A stretch of 10,348 bases of DNA from an uncultured Alphaproteobacteria bacterium (GCA_937128575.1 CAKZMN010000048.1:1-10348); one strand, 5' to 3'; shown: positions 1 to 8,908, counted from the first letter of the stretch. Numbers and translations: made by a program. The notes: generated from the sequence alone by a model not told the origin.

Positions 1-429
1 GCGCCGCTGTCCATCGTCGACAAACGCCGCGAAAAGGCCGGTGAAGTGGCCGAAATGACCGTCATCGGCAATGTCGCCGGCAAAAAATGTATCATCGTCG
101 ACGACCTTGTAGACACCGCAGGGACACTGTGTAAAGCGGCGGAACTGTTGATGGAACATGGTGCCGCTGAGGTGCATGCCTATATTTCCCACGGCGTTCT
201 CTCCGGCCCAGCCGTTGAGCGCGTGACCAATTCCAAACTCTCTTCACTGGTCATCACCGACTCGATTGAGGCCTCGGATACGGCGAAAGCCTGTAAAAAC
301 ATCCGCATCGTGCCGACCGCGCCGCTGTTTGCACAGGCGATCATCAACACGTGGAACGGCACCTCTGTGTCCAGCTTGTTTGAAGACAAGACGCTGGTGC
401 CGCTCTATGAGGGTGTCTATCACCCCTAA
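1..429 (+). CDS. prs: Ribose-phosphate pyrophosphokinase (PRPP synthetase), C-terminal part, 5' truncated by window edge
   Basis: The open frame begins at base 1 and ends with TAA at 427-429, giving 142 residues, roughly the C-terminal 45% of a family usually about 310-320 residues long. The enzyme transfers pyrophosphate from ATP to ribose 5-phosphate to make PRPP for purine, pyrimidine, histidine and tryptophan synthesis in the cytosol. Visible family motifs are APLSIVDKRR at the very start, the PRPP-binding loop VDDLVDTAGTL (bases 97-129), the ISHGVLSGPA segment, and the usual ending VPLYEG before the C-terminus. The true start lies left of the window, so the ATG at 46 is internal. G/C-ending codons dominate, matching the lectin and atpC genes and unlike the right-hand half of the window. 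A strong hairpin terminator follows 40 bases downstream. Identification is firm from the motifs; a relationship to the atp operon is not implied because the strands face each other. Confidence 0.95.
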   Translation, partial: APLSIVDKRREKAGEVAEMTVIGNVAGKKCIIVDDLVDTAGTLCKAAELLMEHGAAEVHAYISHGVLSGPAVERVTNSKLSSLVITDSIEASDTAKACKNIRIVPTAPLFAQAIINTWNGTSVSSLFEDKTLVPLYEGVYHP

Positions 430-467
430 AGCGGTTTCGGATTTAACGATCTGATAGTGACCACACG

Positions 468-500
468 AAAGGCGCGTTGGGACCTCCCACGCGCCTTTTT
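468..500 (+). terminator. Rho-independent terminator of prs, possibly shared with the convergent lectin gene
   Basis: GGCGCGT (471-477) pairs with ACGCGCC (489-495). The stem continues as GGG (479-481) with CCC (486-488), leaving T478 as a bulge and a four-base loop. It is flanked by AAA on the left and followed by TTTTT (496-500) on the + strand. Only three T's follow it on the - strand, so it should be better for prs than for the lectin gene, whose stop lies 16 bases beyond. Confidence 0.85.
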
Positions 501-515
501 CATGTCAGCCTTGGC

Positions 516-866
516 TCAATAGAGGTTCCAGTCATCCTCATGACGCACCGGGCCGATGGCCATCCAATCGGCGCGCACGCGGGCAATCTTTGTGTCGCCC
601 CAGGTGCGGAAGACAATCACAAACCCGTCCTCGGAGACCATTTCGGCTGTGATATCAACGCGGTGGTTGGTGGTTTGATCAATGTCGAGCATCGACAGGC
701 TGACCTGAACCATGGGGTGCTGACTAAACGCCTCGTCAAATTCGACGACACGCCGCAGCTCGCGCGGGCCTGTGCCCGTCCACATCGCTCCGCCGTCCTG
801 AAAATCCGAAAAAAGCAGGATGGAACCCTGTTCTATTCCAATTTGATGACTATCAATTCGTAACAT
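516..866 (-). CDS. Small H-type lectin domain protein
   Basis: This 116-residue protein has no signal peptide or membrane segment that I can see. Residues about 37-107 match the H-type lectin domain (the Helix pomatia agglutinin / discoidin C-terminal fold): an RRVVEFDEAF opening, PMVQVSLSMLDID, then GFVIVFRTWGDTKI, and a closing WMAIG. Members of that fold are six-stranded beta sandwiches that usually trimerise and bind GalNAc-type sugars. Here the domain makes up nearly the whole protein, so it would be a bare lectin module. The gene lies downstream of the atpC terminator on the same strand, about 190 bases away, and is convergent with prs. From memory, a gene of this type next to atpC is seen in Rhodobacteraceae genomes; this was not checked. 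The start at 866 is the first ATG in frame, but no strong Shine-Dalgarno precedes it (GGGGA lies about 20 bases upstream), so the start is uncertain. The ligand and biological role are unknown. Confidence 0.8.
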   Translation of the reverse strand: MLRIDSHQIGIEQGSILLFSDFQDGGAMWTGTGPRELRRVVEFDEAFSQHPMVQVSLSMLDIDQTTNHRVDITAEMVSEDGFVIVFRTWGDTKIARVRADWMAIGPVRHEDDWNLY

Positions 867-982
867 TTGGTCTTTTGATCTCTGTCCCCGATTCAGATTG
901 CCCTAAAAGGTATCCAAAAGGGAAGCGGAAAAGGGCGAGCCAGGTCAATCGAATGCGCACTCTGGTTGCACTCAACGGACGC

Positions 983-1000
983 GTGCCTGACATCAGGCAC
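983..1000. repeat. Palindrome GTGCCTGA-CA-TCAGGCAC
   Basis: This is a perfect inverted repeat of 8-bp arms (983-990 and 993-1000) around CA. It could fold as a 7-bp stem with an ACAT loop, or serve as a dyad operator. It sits immediately beyond the atpC terminator and about 117 bases upstream of the lectin start, so it may be a second transcript-end hairpin or a regulatory site for the lectin gene. No T-run follows on either strand. Confidence 0.5.
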
Positions 1001-1001
1001 A

Positions 1002-1036
1002 GAAAAAGCCCCACAGCGCGAACTGCGGGGCTTTTC
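1002..1036 (-). terminator. Rho-independent terminator of the atp operon
   Basis: On the - strand AAAAGCCCC (1035-1027) pairs with GGGGCTTTT (1012-1004). An inner CAG/CTG pairing (1014-1016 with 1023-1025) closes the top of the stem after one A/C mismatch. The - strand continues into a five-T run (1007-1003). It begins about 20 bases after the atpC stop, the position expected for the end of the F1 operon. Confidence 0.85.
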
Positions 1037-1055
1037 AAACCTGTGTCACAGCCAA

Positions 1056-1466
1056 TCAGAGATTGGTGTGGAACCCAAGATCCTCGGCGATATGAACCAG
1101 ATCAGCGAGGAATTTTTGGGTCATGTGATGTTCGTCAGGGTGCGCATCTTCGTGGGCTTTGGTGGCCTGCTTGAGAAGATCGGTGACGACCTCTTGGGAC
1201 ATTTCGCCCCGCGGCAGGGCCAGTTCGGCCAAAACAGAGATCGTGTCGGCGGACAGTTCGGCAAAGCCCCCCGTCACGACATATTGCTCCTCAACACCTG
1301 GACCGGTCGCGGTCAAAAGACCGGGACGCAGCGACAAGATGGTCGGCTCATGACCGGCCATCGCGGTGAGGTCACCATCGGCCCCCGGAATCTGCACCTG
1401 CTCCACGAGAACGGAGGTCAATTTCCGCTCAGGAGAGACGAGATCAAATTGGACATTAGCAGCCAT
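1056..1466 (-). CDS. atpC: F1 ATP synthase epsilon subunit
   Basis: The product is 136 residues, the normal length for alphaproteobacterial epsilon. It is the rotor-stalk subunit that contacts gamma and the c-ring and can inhibit ATP hydrolysis. Family signs are the N-terminal beta-sandwich opening VQFDLVSPERKL, then VEQVQIPGADGDLTAMAGHEPT (split here as VEQVQIPGADGD and LTAMAGHEPT), a LRPG turn, and VVTGGFAELSAD near residues 62-74. The C-terminal segment after about residue 85 is the mobile helical part; it is His/Asp-rich (HEDAHPDEHH). A strong Shine-Dalgarno, GAAGGAGG (1480-1473), lies 6 bases before the ATG and fixes the start. The gene is last in the operon, 135 bases after atpD across a spacer with two inverted repeats, and is followed by a terminator. 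Its composition matches prs and the lectin gene rather than atpH/A/G. Confidence 0.95.
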   Translation of the reverse strand: MAANVQFDLVSPERKLTSVLVEQVQIPGADGDLTAMAGHEPTILSLRPGLLTATGPGVEEQYVVTGGFAELSADTISVLAELALPRGEMSQEVVTDLLKQATKAHEDAHPDEHHMTQKFLADLVHIAEDLGFHTNL

Positions 1467-1484
1467 GAATGGCCTCCTTCAAAT

Positions 1485-1523
1485 GGTTTTCCCGGCATGT
1501 CGCTCACAATACTGGGGAAAACC
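1485..1523 (-). repeat. Inverted repeat in atpD-atpC spacer (second in transcript)
   Basis: GGTTTTCCC (1485-1493) is perfectly complementary to GGGAAAACC (1515-1523), giving a 9-bp stem with a 21-base loop. In the atp transcript it lies just before the atpC Shine-Dalgarno (1480-1473). It could shield or expose that site or protect the transcript from decay. No T-run follows, so it is not a standard terminator. Confidence 0.55.
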
Positions 1524-1545
1524 TGTGCCCGATATTGATGTCGCG

Positions 1546-1589
1546 AGCGTTTCGAGATCAATCCCAGAGGGTCTGTATCTCGAAACGCT
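1546..1589 (-). repeat. Inverted repeat in atpD-atpC spacer (first in transcript)
   Basis: AGCGTTTCGAGAT (1546-1558) and ATCTCGAAACGCT (1577-1589) form a perfect 13-bp stem around an 18-base loop. In the transcript it starts 12 bases after the atpD stop codon. No T-run follows, so a processing or stability stem-loop, or an attenuator that lowers epsilon output relative to beta, fits better than intrinsic termination. Confidence 0.7.
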
Positions 1590-1601
1590 TAGGGTGAACG
1601 A

Positions 1602-3366
<1,765 letters not shown>

Positions 3367-3367
<1 letters not shown>

Positions 3368-4275
3368 TAAACAGCCTCCGCACCAGAGATAATCTCAATC
3401 AATTCCTTCGTAATCGCGGCCTGACGGGCGCGGTTATAAATCAGCGTTAGATCATTAATCATATCACCCGCATTACGCGTGGCATTATCCATCGCGGTCA
3501 TGCGCGCGGCTTGTTCACCCGCGGCGCTATCTAGCATCGCACGGAAAACCTGCACACCAATATTACGCGGTAATAACTCGTTTAAGATTTCTTCTTCGGT
3601 CGGCTCAAAATCATAGGGTGACGTGGGGCCAACTGGCGCAGCGTCAACCGGATCTGCATTATCCTGAACCGCATCATCCATTTTAAACGGGATAAGCTGG
3701 CTCACCACTGGTGATTGAACAAGAACGGATTTGAACTCGTTATAAATCAATGTACAAACATCGAAATCACCCGACTCAAAACGCTCAAGCACATAATCGC
3801 TAACCTTGCTCACTTCGGCATATTCAACGCGCTTTTTACCGACCATGCCGGTGAAGCTTTCCCAAATATGAGTGCCCATATCACGCTGAAGAACGTCTTT
3901 ACCCTTGCGGCCAATACAAACGATATACACGTCTTTTTTCTGACCAATCAAATCATAAGCCACGCGGCGCGCTTGCTTCACAAGGTTCGCATTGAACCCC
4001 GCACAAAGACCGCGGTCAGACGTCATAACAATCAATAGGTGACGCTGATCAGAACCCGTACCCGCCAAAAGCTTGGAGCTAGAACCGTTAACCACCACGT
4101 TTTTGGCAACGCGGGCCATCATCTCGCCCATGGCAATCGCATAGGGCTGAGCGGCCTCGGCCTGCTCCTGCGCACGACGCAGCTTAGAGGCCGCCACCAT
4201 TTTCATGGCAGAGGTAATTTTGCGGGTCGATTTAACCGAAGCAATCCGGTCTCTATAGTCGCGTAAACTTGGCAT
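3367..4275 (-). CDS. atpG: F1 ATP synthase gamma subunit
   Basis: The 302-residue product is the central rotor shaft of F1. The N-terminal helix (1-55) carries the hallmark MPSLRDYRDRIASVKSTRKI and then TSAMKMVAASKLRRAQ. The middle Rossmann-like domain shows TSDRGLCAGFNANL (85-98). The C-terminal helix (about 238-302) contains ARMTAMDNATRNAGDMI and ends in TKELIEIISGAEAV, the expected coiled-coil partner of the first helix. It is slightly longer than many family members because of an acidic, Pro/Ala-rich loop at about 199-225 (DDAVQDNADPVDAAPVGP). The start at 4275 is supported by AGAGGAT in the 19-base gap after atpA. The stop overlaps the start of the next small gene by one base. Codon use belongs to the A/T-richer right half of the window. 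Confidence 0.97.
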
Positions 4276-4294
4276 AGTTTAGTCTATCCTCTAC

Positions 4295-5848
4295 TTAAGC
4301 GGCTTTTTGATCAGCGGCAACGAAGCCTTTGCTAAACGTCTCAAGGAAGCTCTTCATTTCTTTTTCAGTCGCTTCATCGATTTTTTGCTCTTCTTTGATC
4401 TTCTCAAGAATGCCCTTACCGTTGGCGCGCACATCAGCCAAAAGCTGAGATTCATATTCGCCAACCTTGTTCACAGGCACTTCATCAAGGAAGCCCTTCG
4501 TACCAGCGAAGATCACAAACACCTGCTCTTCAACCGTAAGCGGTGAATATTGTGGCTGCTTCAATAGCTGCGTAAGACGCGCACCGCGTGCAAGCAACTT
4601 CTGCGTGGATGGATCAAGATCAGATGCGAACTGCGCAAAGGCTTCCATTTCACGATACTGAGCAAGCTCAAGCTTAATTGAACCAGCAACCTGTTTCATG
4701 GCCTTGATCTGCGCGGCAGAACCAACACGTGATACAGACGCACCAACATCAATCGCCGGACGAATACCTTTAAAGAACAAACTAGCTTCAAGGAAGATCT
4801 GACCATCAGTAATAGAAATAACGTTGGTCGGAATATAGGCAGAAATATCACCGCCCTGCGTTTCAATAACCGGCAAAGCCGTCAATGAACCACCACCATG
4901 TGTTTCTTCGTTCATCTTCGCCGCGCGCTCTAGCAAGCGGGAGTGAATGTAGAATACGTCACCTGGGTATGCTTCACGGCCCGGTGGACGACGTAGTAAC
5001 AATGACATCTGGCGATACGCAACGGCCTGTTTTGATAAATCATCATAAATCACAAGGCCGTGCAAACCATTGTCACGGAAATATTCGCCCATTGCACAAC
5101 CTGTGTAAGGTGCAAGGAACTGCATCGGCGCAGGGTCAGATGCGGTGGCCGCAATAACGATAGAATATTCCATCGCGCCCTGATCTTCGAGTTCTTTAAC
5201 AAGCTGAGCAACCGTTGAACGCTTCTGACCAACAGACACATAAATACAATACATGTGCTTGCTCTCATCAGAGGCTTTGTTCACGCTTTTCTGGTTGATG
5301 ATCGCATCAACAGCAACCGCTGTTTTACCAGTTTGACGGTCACCAATAATCAATTCACGCTGTCCACGCCCGATAGGCACAAGCGCATCAATCGCTTTAA
5401 GACCAGTTTGCATCGGCTCATGCACAGATTGACGTGGAATAATGCCCGGCGCCTTTACTTCAACGCGGCTACGCTTCTTGGCTTTCAATGGACCCTTGCC
5501 ATCGATGGGGTTACCCAAACCGTCAACAACGCGGCCCAAAAGCTCTTTACCAACAGGCACATCAACAATTTCACCGGTACGACGAACAATGTCGCCTTCT
5601 TTAATATCGCGGTCAGAACCGAAAATAACGATACCAACATTGTCACTTTCAAGGTTAAGCGCCATGCCTTTAATTCCGCCCGGGAATTCAACCATCTCAC
5701 CGGCCTGTACATTATCCAAGCCATATACGCGGGCAACACCGTCACCAACGGAGAGCACCTGACCAATTTCAGCCACATCAGATTGTGCGCCGAATTCAGC
5801 GATTTGCTTCTTCAAAATTTCAGAGATTTCTGCTGCTTTGATTTCCAT
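4295..5848 (-). CDS. atpA: F1 ATP synthase alpha subunit
   Basis: The 517-residue product alternates with beta in the F1 hexamer and holds the non-catalytic nucleotide sites. Visible in order are the N-terminal region with [14 protein letters not shown] (31-44), a beta-barrel with [14 protein letters not shown] (54-67), and the P-loop GDRQTGKT (169-176). After these come [16 protein letters not shown] (265-280), the [15 protein letters not shown] segment, and [12 protein letters not shown] (369-380), whose Arg374 is the arginine finger reaching the catalytic site. The length is normal (E. coli is 513). The ATG directly abuts the atpH stop (TAAATG), with GAGG in the last atpH codons as the ribosome site, so translation is probably coupled. 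All motifs are intact and there is nothing unusual besides the codon bias shared with atpH and atpG. Confidence 0.98.
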   Translation of the reverse strand: MEIKAAEISEILKKQIAEFGAQSDVAEIGQVLSVGDGVARVYGLDNVQAGEMVEFPGGIKGMALNLESDNVGIVIFGSDRDIKEGDIVRRTGEIVDVPVGKELLGRVVDGLGNPIDGKGPLKAKKRSRVEVKAPGIIPRQSVHEPMQTGLKAIDALVPIGRGQRELIIGDRQTGKTAVAVDAIINQKSVNKASDESKHMYCIYVSVGQKRSTVAQLVKELEDQGAMEYSIVIAATASDPAPMQFLAPYTGCAMGEYFRDNGLHGLVIYDDLSKQAVAYRQMSLLLRRPPGREAYPGDVFYIHSRLLERAAKMNEETHGGGSLTALPVIETQGGDISAYIPTNVISITDGQIFLEASLFFKGIRPAIDVGASVSRVGSAAQIKAMKQVAGSIKLELAQYREMEAFAQFASDLDPSTQKLLARGARLTQLLKQPQYSPLTVEEQVFVIFAGTKGFLDEVPVNKVGEYESQLLADVRANGKGILEKIKEEQKIDEATEKEMKSFLETFSKGFVAADQKAA

Positions 5849-6442
5849 TTATTTTGCCTCTTTTACATTCACTAGATTTTGGTTTGATTGTTTACTCATT
5901 GCCGCCTGTAAGCGTTCAAGCTTACGCGCCACCGAATCGTCTATCATTTGGGAGCCAACCGTCACGATCATGCCGCCCAAAATCGAAGGATCAACCCGCA
6001 CGTCCAATGTAACGTCGGAGCCAACCGTTTTCGAAATTGTATCTTGTAGGGATTTTTTCTGCTTTGCGCTCATATCTTGCGCAACCTGCACTTGCACATT
6101 CACTTCACCGCGGCGCCTTGATATTTCCGCATGAAATGCGGCAATAATGCCTTCAAGCGCGCTCAAGCGAGCATTCTGCGCGAGCGTACCGAGGAAGTTT
6201 TGTGTTAAATCTTGGAATTTGGCTTTGGTGGCCAATGCAGCCAGCGCCTTTTCCTGTTGGGCTTTCCCAACAAGCGGAGAGCGAATGAGAACAGAAAGAT
6301 CATCTGAGCTCTCAATCATAGAGCGCAATTCTTGTAGATCTTTTTCAACCTTACTCAGGTTTTTTTTGTCCTCTGCGAGGTCGATCAGGGCAACGGCATA
6401 GCGCGTCGCTACAGCAGAAGAGGCTTTCGCGGCAGATGTCAC
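5849..6442 (-). CDS. atpH: F1 ATP synthase delta subunit (OSCP), GTG start
   Basis: The 197-residue product is the stator subunit linking the top of the F1 hexamer to the b subunits. The helical N-terminal domain opens with ATRYAVALIDLAED (residues 12-25). The C-terminal region shows RGEVNVQVQVAQ (about 110-121) and the family signature around SILGGMIVTVGSQMIDDSV (about 153-171). The start codon is GTG at 6442-6440, preceded by AAAGGATAAAG at a suitable distance. No closer in-frame ATG would retain the conserved N-terminal helix. It is the first gene of the operon, as in other alphaproteobacteria where delta precedes alpha and the Fo genes are elsewhere. A promoter candidate lies 50-85 bases upstream. 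It runs about 15 residues past a typical 180-residue delta, mostly in a polar tail (QSNQNLVNVKEAK). Confidence 0.95.
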   Translation of the reverse strand: MTSAAKASSAVATRYAVALIDLAEDKKNLSKVEKDLQELRSMIESSDDLSVLIRSPLVGKAQQEKALAALATKAKFQDLTQNFLGTLAQNARLSALEGIIAAFHAEISRRRGEVNVQVQVAQDMSAKQKKSLQDTISKTVGSDVTLDVRVDPSILGGMIVTVGSQMIDDSVARKLERLQAAMSKQSNQNLVNVKEAK

Positions 6443-6492
6443 TTGTCTTTATCCTTTACGCTTCAACTCTAAAATAATCTTACGTTGGCGAG

Positions 6493-6527
6493 GGTTTAGC
6501 ATAGGTTTTTGGTCATGACAAGAGCAA
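6493..6527 (-). promoter_or_regulatory. Candidate sigma70-type promoter of the atp operon
   Basis: Two overlapping readings are possible on the - strand. One is TTGTCA (6521-6516), a 17-base spacer and TAAACC (6498-6493). The other is TTGCTC (6527-6522), an 18-base spacer and TATGCT (6503-6498). Either would start transcription roughly 45-55 bases before the atpH GTG. This 109-base gap is the only place upstream of atpH for an operon promoter before the TraX-family gene. Confidence 0.45.
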
Positions 6528-6551
6528 TGAGCGCGGTTTTACCGTTTATTA

Positions 6552-7379
6552 TCACATAAAAAGACTGAGCGCGGCGGGCTCCATAATTTGCCCATCCATA
6601 AACCCAAAGCGATCCGGATATAACGCCACCGATAACCCCCTGAAAAACAACAGATGCAGCACATACACCTCTAACGTCCAGCGCCCCAGAAGATAGAAAA
6701 CAGGCATAATAAAGGGCACATGCTTTGACGCCCCCAAATATTCACGTGGCGCAAAATAATTGAGGATAATAAACACGATCGCACTGCCCATAATCATCAC
6801 CTGCATTTGCAGCGCGCTAAGCGTTTCCATCAACAACATTTGATGCCCCAAAAACGTCAGGAACACCACAAAGCCAAATATCCGCAAAACCCAGCGATTG
6901 AGCGTAGCAATTTGCCCGCGGTGGCGACAGATAAAACCAAACATCGCCAGCAACAAGCCCAGCACGCCATATTCAAGCACCGCCGCCGAATGCAGCGACA
7001 GGAAAAACAAAACAAAGAACATCCCCACCAAGGTCTGCGGCATGCGCAGCGCCCGCCCCATAACCGGATCAATGAAGTATCGCACCACCGCTAGCGTAAA
7101 AAGAATCGGCAGCGGAAACACAGCCTGCCCCGCGGCAAAGGCCGATAGCGCAAGGACCGCGCCGCCAATCCACATAATTTTGGGAATATCTCGGGCGCGC
7201 GCAAAGCCAATCAGGAAAAACCAAATCGGCACGCACATACGGCCAAACACGCGAAACCACTGATCCTCTGGATAAAAATAAACGCCCACATGATCAACAA
7301 TCATCAATATAACCGCCAACGCCTTGAGCAGGTCATAGGAAGTAAGGTTAGCTGTATGATTGCGCAAAAGGATGTTCAT
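6552..7379 (-). CDS. TraX-family multi-spanning membrane protein (copy 1)
   Basis: TraX of the F plasmid acetylates the N-terminus of pilin; chromosomal relatives form a polytopic membrane family of mostly unknown substrate. The hallmark is LTSYDLLKALAVILMIVDH, with the Asp-His pair, close to the N-terminus. It is followed by GVYFYPEDQWFRVFGR, then PIWFFLIGFARARDIP, and a C-terminal LGRWTLEVYVLHLLFF segment. About eight hydrophobic stretches are visible, so it should sit in the inner membrane. The frame is open to an ATG at 7412 (286 residues). I prefer the ATG at 7379 (275 residues, MNILLRN) because a perfect TATAAT covers 7416-7411, which would put the first ATG at or before the transcript start. 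No tra or pilus genes lie nearby, so pilin acetylation is not implied. It is paralogous to the gene at 8905-9696, especially over the first 60 residues and the last motif. Confidence 0.85.
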   Translation of the reverse strand: MNILLRNHTANLTSYDLLKALAVILMIVDHVGVYFYPEDQWFRVFGRMCVPIWFFLIGFARARDIPKIMWIGGAVLALSAFAAGQAVFPLPILFTLAVVRYFIDPVMGRALRMPQTLVGMFFVLFFLSLHSAAVLEYGVLGLLLAMFGFICRHRGQIATLNRWVLRIFGFVVFLTFLGHQMLLMETLSALQMQVMIMGSAIVFIILNYFAPREYLGASKHVPFIMPVFYLLGRWTLEVYVLHLLFFRGLSVALYPDRFGFMDGQIMEPAALSLFM

Positions 7380-7400
7380 TATGCTCTTGTGGCTAGGGCG

Positions 7401-7435
7401 TTTGATCTTCATTATACGTGTTTAGATTGATCAAA
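7401..7435. promoter_or_regulatory. Inverted repeat TTTGATC...GATCAAA in the divergent spacer
   Basis: TTTGATC (7401-7407) and GATCAAA (7429-7435) are exact inverted repeats 21 bases apart, and TTGATCAA (7427-7434) is itself a perfect 8-base palindrome. They straddle the TATAAT box between the divergently read TraX-family and synthase-like genes, so a repressor or activator site is possible. GATC motifs are short and could coincide by chance. Confidence 0.35.
7411..7416 (-). promoter_or_regulatory. Consensus -10 box TATAAT before TraX-family copy 1
   Basis: The - strand reads CGTATAATGAAG, a perfect TATAAT overlapping the more distal ATG (7412-7410). A weak -35 (GTGGTT) lies 17 bases upstream. 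Transcription would begin near 7404, leaving about 25 bases before the ATG at 7379. This is the reason for choosing the shorter start. Confidence 0.5.
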
Positions 7436-7462
7436 CCACAACAATAATAAAGCGCGCCCACC

Positions 7463-8908
7463 ATGAGCCACACAACCAAGAAAAATTCACTAACAACCGG
7501 CATAGACAAAACCAGCACGATGTTTTTCCTGTTCGCTGTGATCATCTTAGAAGGCTACGTGGTGCTATCCTCTGAACTGCTCGCCATCCGTCAATCTATA
7601 CCCTATACGGGCAGCGGCACCGAAACCGTCTCTATCATCATCGCCGCCGTTCTTATGCCGCTGGCCTTTGGTTATCATGCGGGCGGGCGCTTCAAACCTA
7701 CACCCCGCTTTGGCATTCGCAAAAAACTGATCTTCAATATATTGCTCGCGATGCTGTTCCTGCTGCCCGGCCTGTCATATATGGTGATCCATGATTTATA
7801 TTTCATGAGCCTCAAGGTCGGCATCACCCACCGCCTAGCCCACGTGACGCTATATTCCCTGCTCTTCCTCGTAACGCCGGTCTATCTGCTGGGGCAAACC
7901 ATCCCCCTCATCAGTAATTATTTCGGGCGCGAAAAACTGGCGAAGGTCACGGGCAAAATTTTATTCTTCTCCACCATCGGCTCATTCCTTGGTGCGGTGT
8001 TTTCAACCCTCGTCCTGATGGCGCATATCGGCGTTGATAAAACCATCACGATCAACTTCTTTATCTTGGCTGGGCTGGTAATCATCCTCAGCAAGCGCAA
8101 ATTCTCCGGCCCCGTCCTAATCGCCTGCGCATTGGCGCTTGGCGGCGTCGCGCTAAATTCCGATCGTGCGCTGGATCGCTTTAATATCCTAGAGAGCAAT
8201 CTGTACAACACAATTTCCATCCTAAATCAAAACGGCAAACGGCACCTGATTTTAAACAACAGCCCCTCCTCCATGTATAGCGATACGGGGCAAAAATATG
8301 CCTATATCGAACTGGCGGAAGAACTGGCGCTGGATGATATTCGCGGCGCAAACCCGCCCAAGGATATTCTGGTCATCGGCGCGGGCGCCTTCACATTCGG
8401 GTTCGAGGACGACACAAATAACTACGACTTCGTTGATATAGACAAGGCGCTTAAAAAAGTTGCGGAAGATCACATCCTGCCCGCCAATTTGGGTGAGAAT
8501 AAAACATTCCACCCCATGCCCGCGCGCGCCTTCCTGTCCCAAACGAATAAAACTTATGACGTCATCTTGCTCGACACCTATTTCGGCAAACTGACCCTGC
8601 CGGAGCATTTAATAACGCGCGACTTCTTCATGGAAATTAAGCAGCATCTAAATGAAGATGCGGTGCTGGTGACAAATTTCGTCGCCTCCCCCAACTTCCT
8701 CGACCAATTCAGCCGCACATTGGATAGCACCGTGCGCAGCGCATTCCCCTACGTCTCGCGCCACGTGCTACGCAACAAATATGAGCCATGGAATACAAAT
8801 AAGCAGCTTATTAGAAATGTAATGTATGTTTACCGCCACGACAGCGATTACGGCGATCCAGCGATCTATACGGATAATAAAAACCGCGCGTTCTTGGACA
8901 AGCCCTAA
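7463..8908 (+). CDS. Fused membrane / spermidine-synthase-like protein
   Basis: The 481-residue product has two parts. Residues about 20-232 hold seven hydrophobic segments (near 20-42, 55-72, 88-107, 126-148, 164-187, 193-210 and 216-232). Residues about 240-465 resemble the aminopropyltransferase (spermidine synthase) fold. In that domain one sees SNLYNTISIL (245-254), the YAYIELAEEL helix (279-288), and a glycine loop ILVIGAGAFTFG (302-313). These are followed by an acidic strand end YDFVDIDKAL (321-330) and YDVILLDTYFG (365-375), with LPEHLITRDFF (379-389) after it. This architecture matches the fused MFS/spermidine-synthase-like group, whose true reaction is generally not known. The usual GGGxG loop is GAGAF here, and the DSSD-type motif is DTYF, so spermidine production is doubtful. 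No Shine-Dalgarno is evident before the ATG. The gene is divergent from TraX copy 1 and overlaps the end of TraX copy 2 by 4 bases. Confidence 0.85.
   Translation: MSHTTKKNSLTTGIDKTSTMFFLFAVIILEGYVVLSSELLAIRQSIPYTGSGTETVSIIIAAVLMPLAFGYHAGGRFKPTPRFGIRKKLIFNILLAMLFLLPGLSYMVIHDLYFMSLKVGITHRLAHVTLYSLLFLVTPVYLLGQTIPLISNYFGREKLAKVTGKILFFSTIGSFLGAVFSTLVLMAHIGVDKTITINFFILAGLVIILSKRKFSGPVLIACALALGGVALNSDRALDRFNILESNLYNTISILNQNGKRHLILNNSPSSMYSDTGQKYAYIELAEELALDDIRGANPPKDILVIGAGAFTFGFEDDTNNYDFVDIDKALKKVAEDHILPANLGENKTFHPMPARAFLSQTNKTYDVILLDTYFGKLTLPEHLITRDFFMEIKQHLNEDAVLVTNFVASPNFLDQFSRTLDSTVRSAFPYVSRHVLRNKYEPWNTNKQLIRNVMYVYRHDSDYGDPAIYTDNKNRAFLDKP

Noticed and set aside
477..863. 128-codon + strand open frame opposite the lectin gene
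   Set aside because: It begins inside the prs terminator stem and is the complement of a recognised domain gene.
966..1538. 190-codon + strand open frame covering atpC, its terminator and the atpD-atpC spacer
   Set aside because: It runs through a terminator hairpin and the antisense of atpC, and lacks a ribosome site or recognisable domain.
5255..5875. 206-codon + strand open frame opposite atpA
   Set aside because: It is antisense to the 5' half of atpA with no independent support.
6534..6544. Small hairpin CGGT-TTT-ACCG as terminator of TraX copy 1
   Set aside because: The stem is only 4 bp with a three-base loop and there is no T-run on the - strand.
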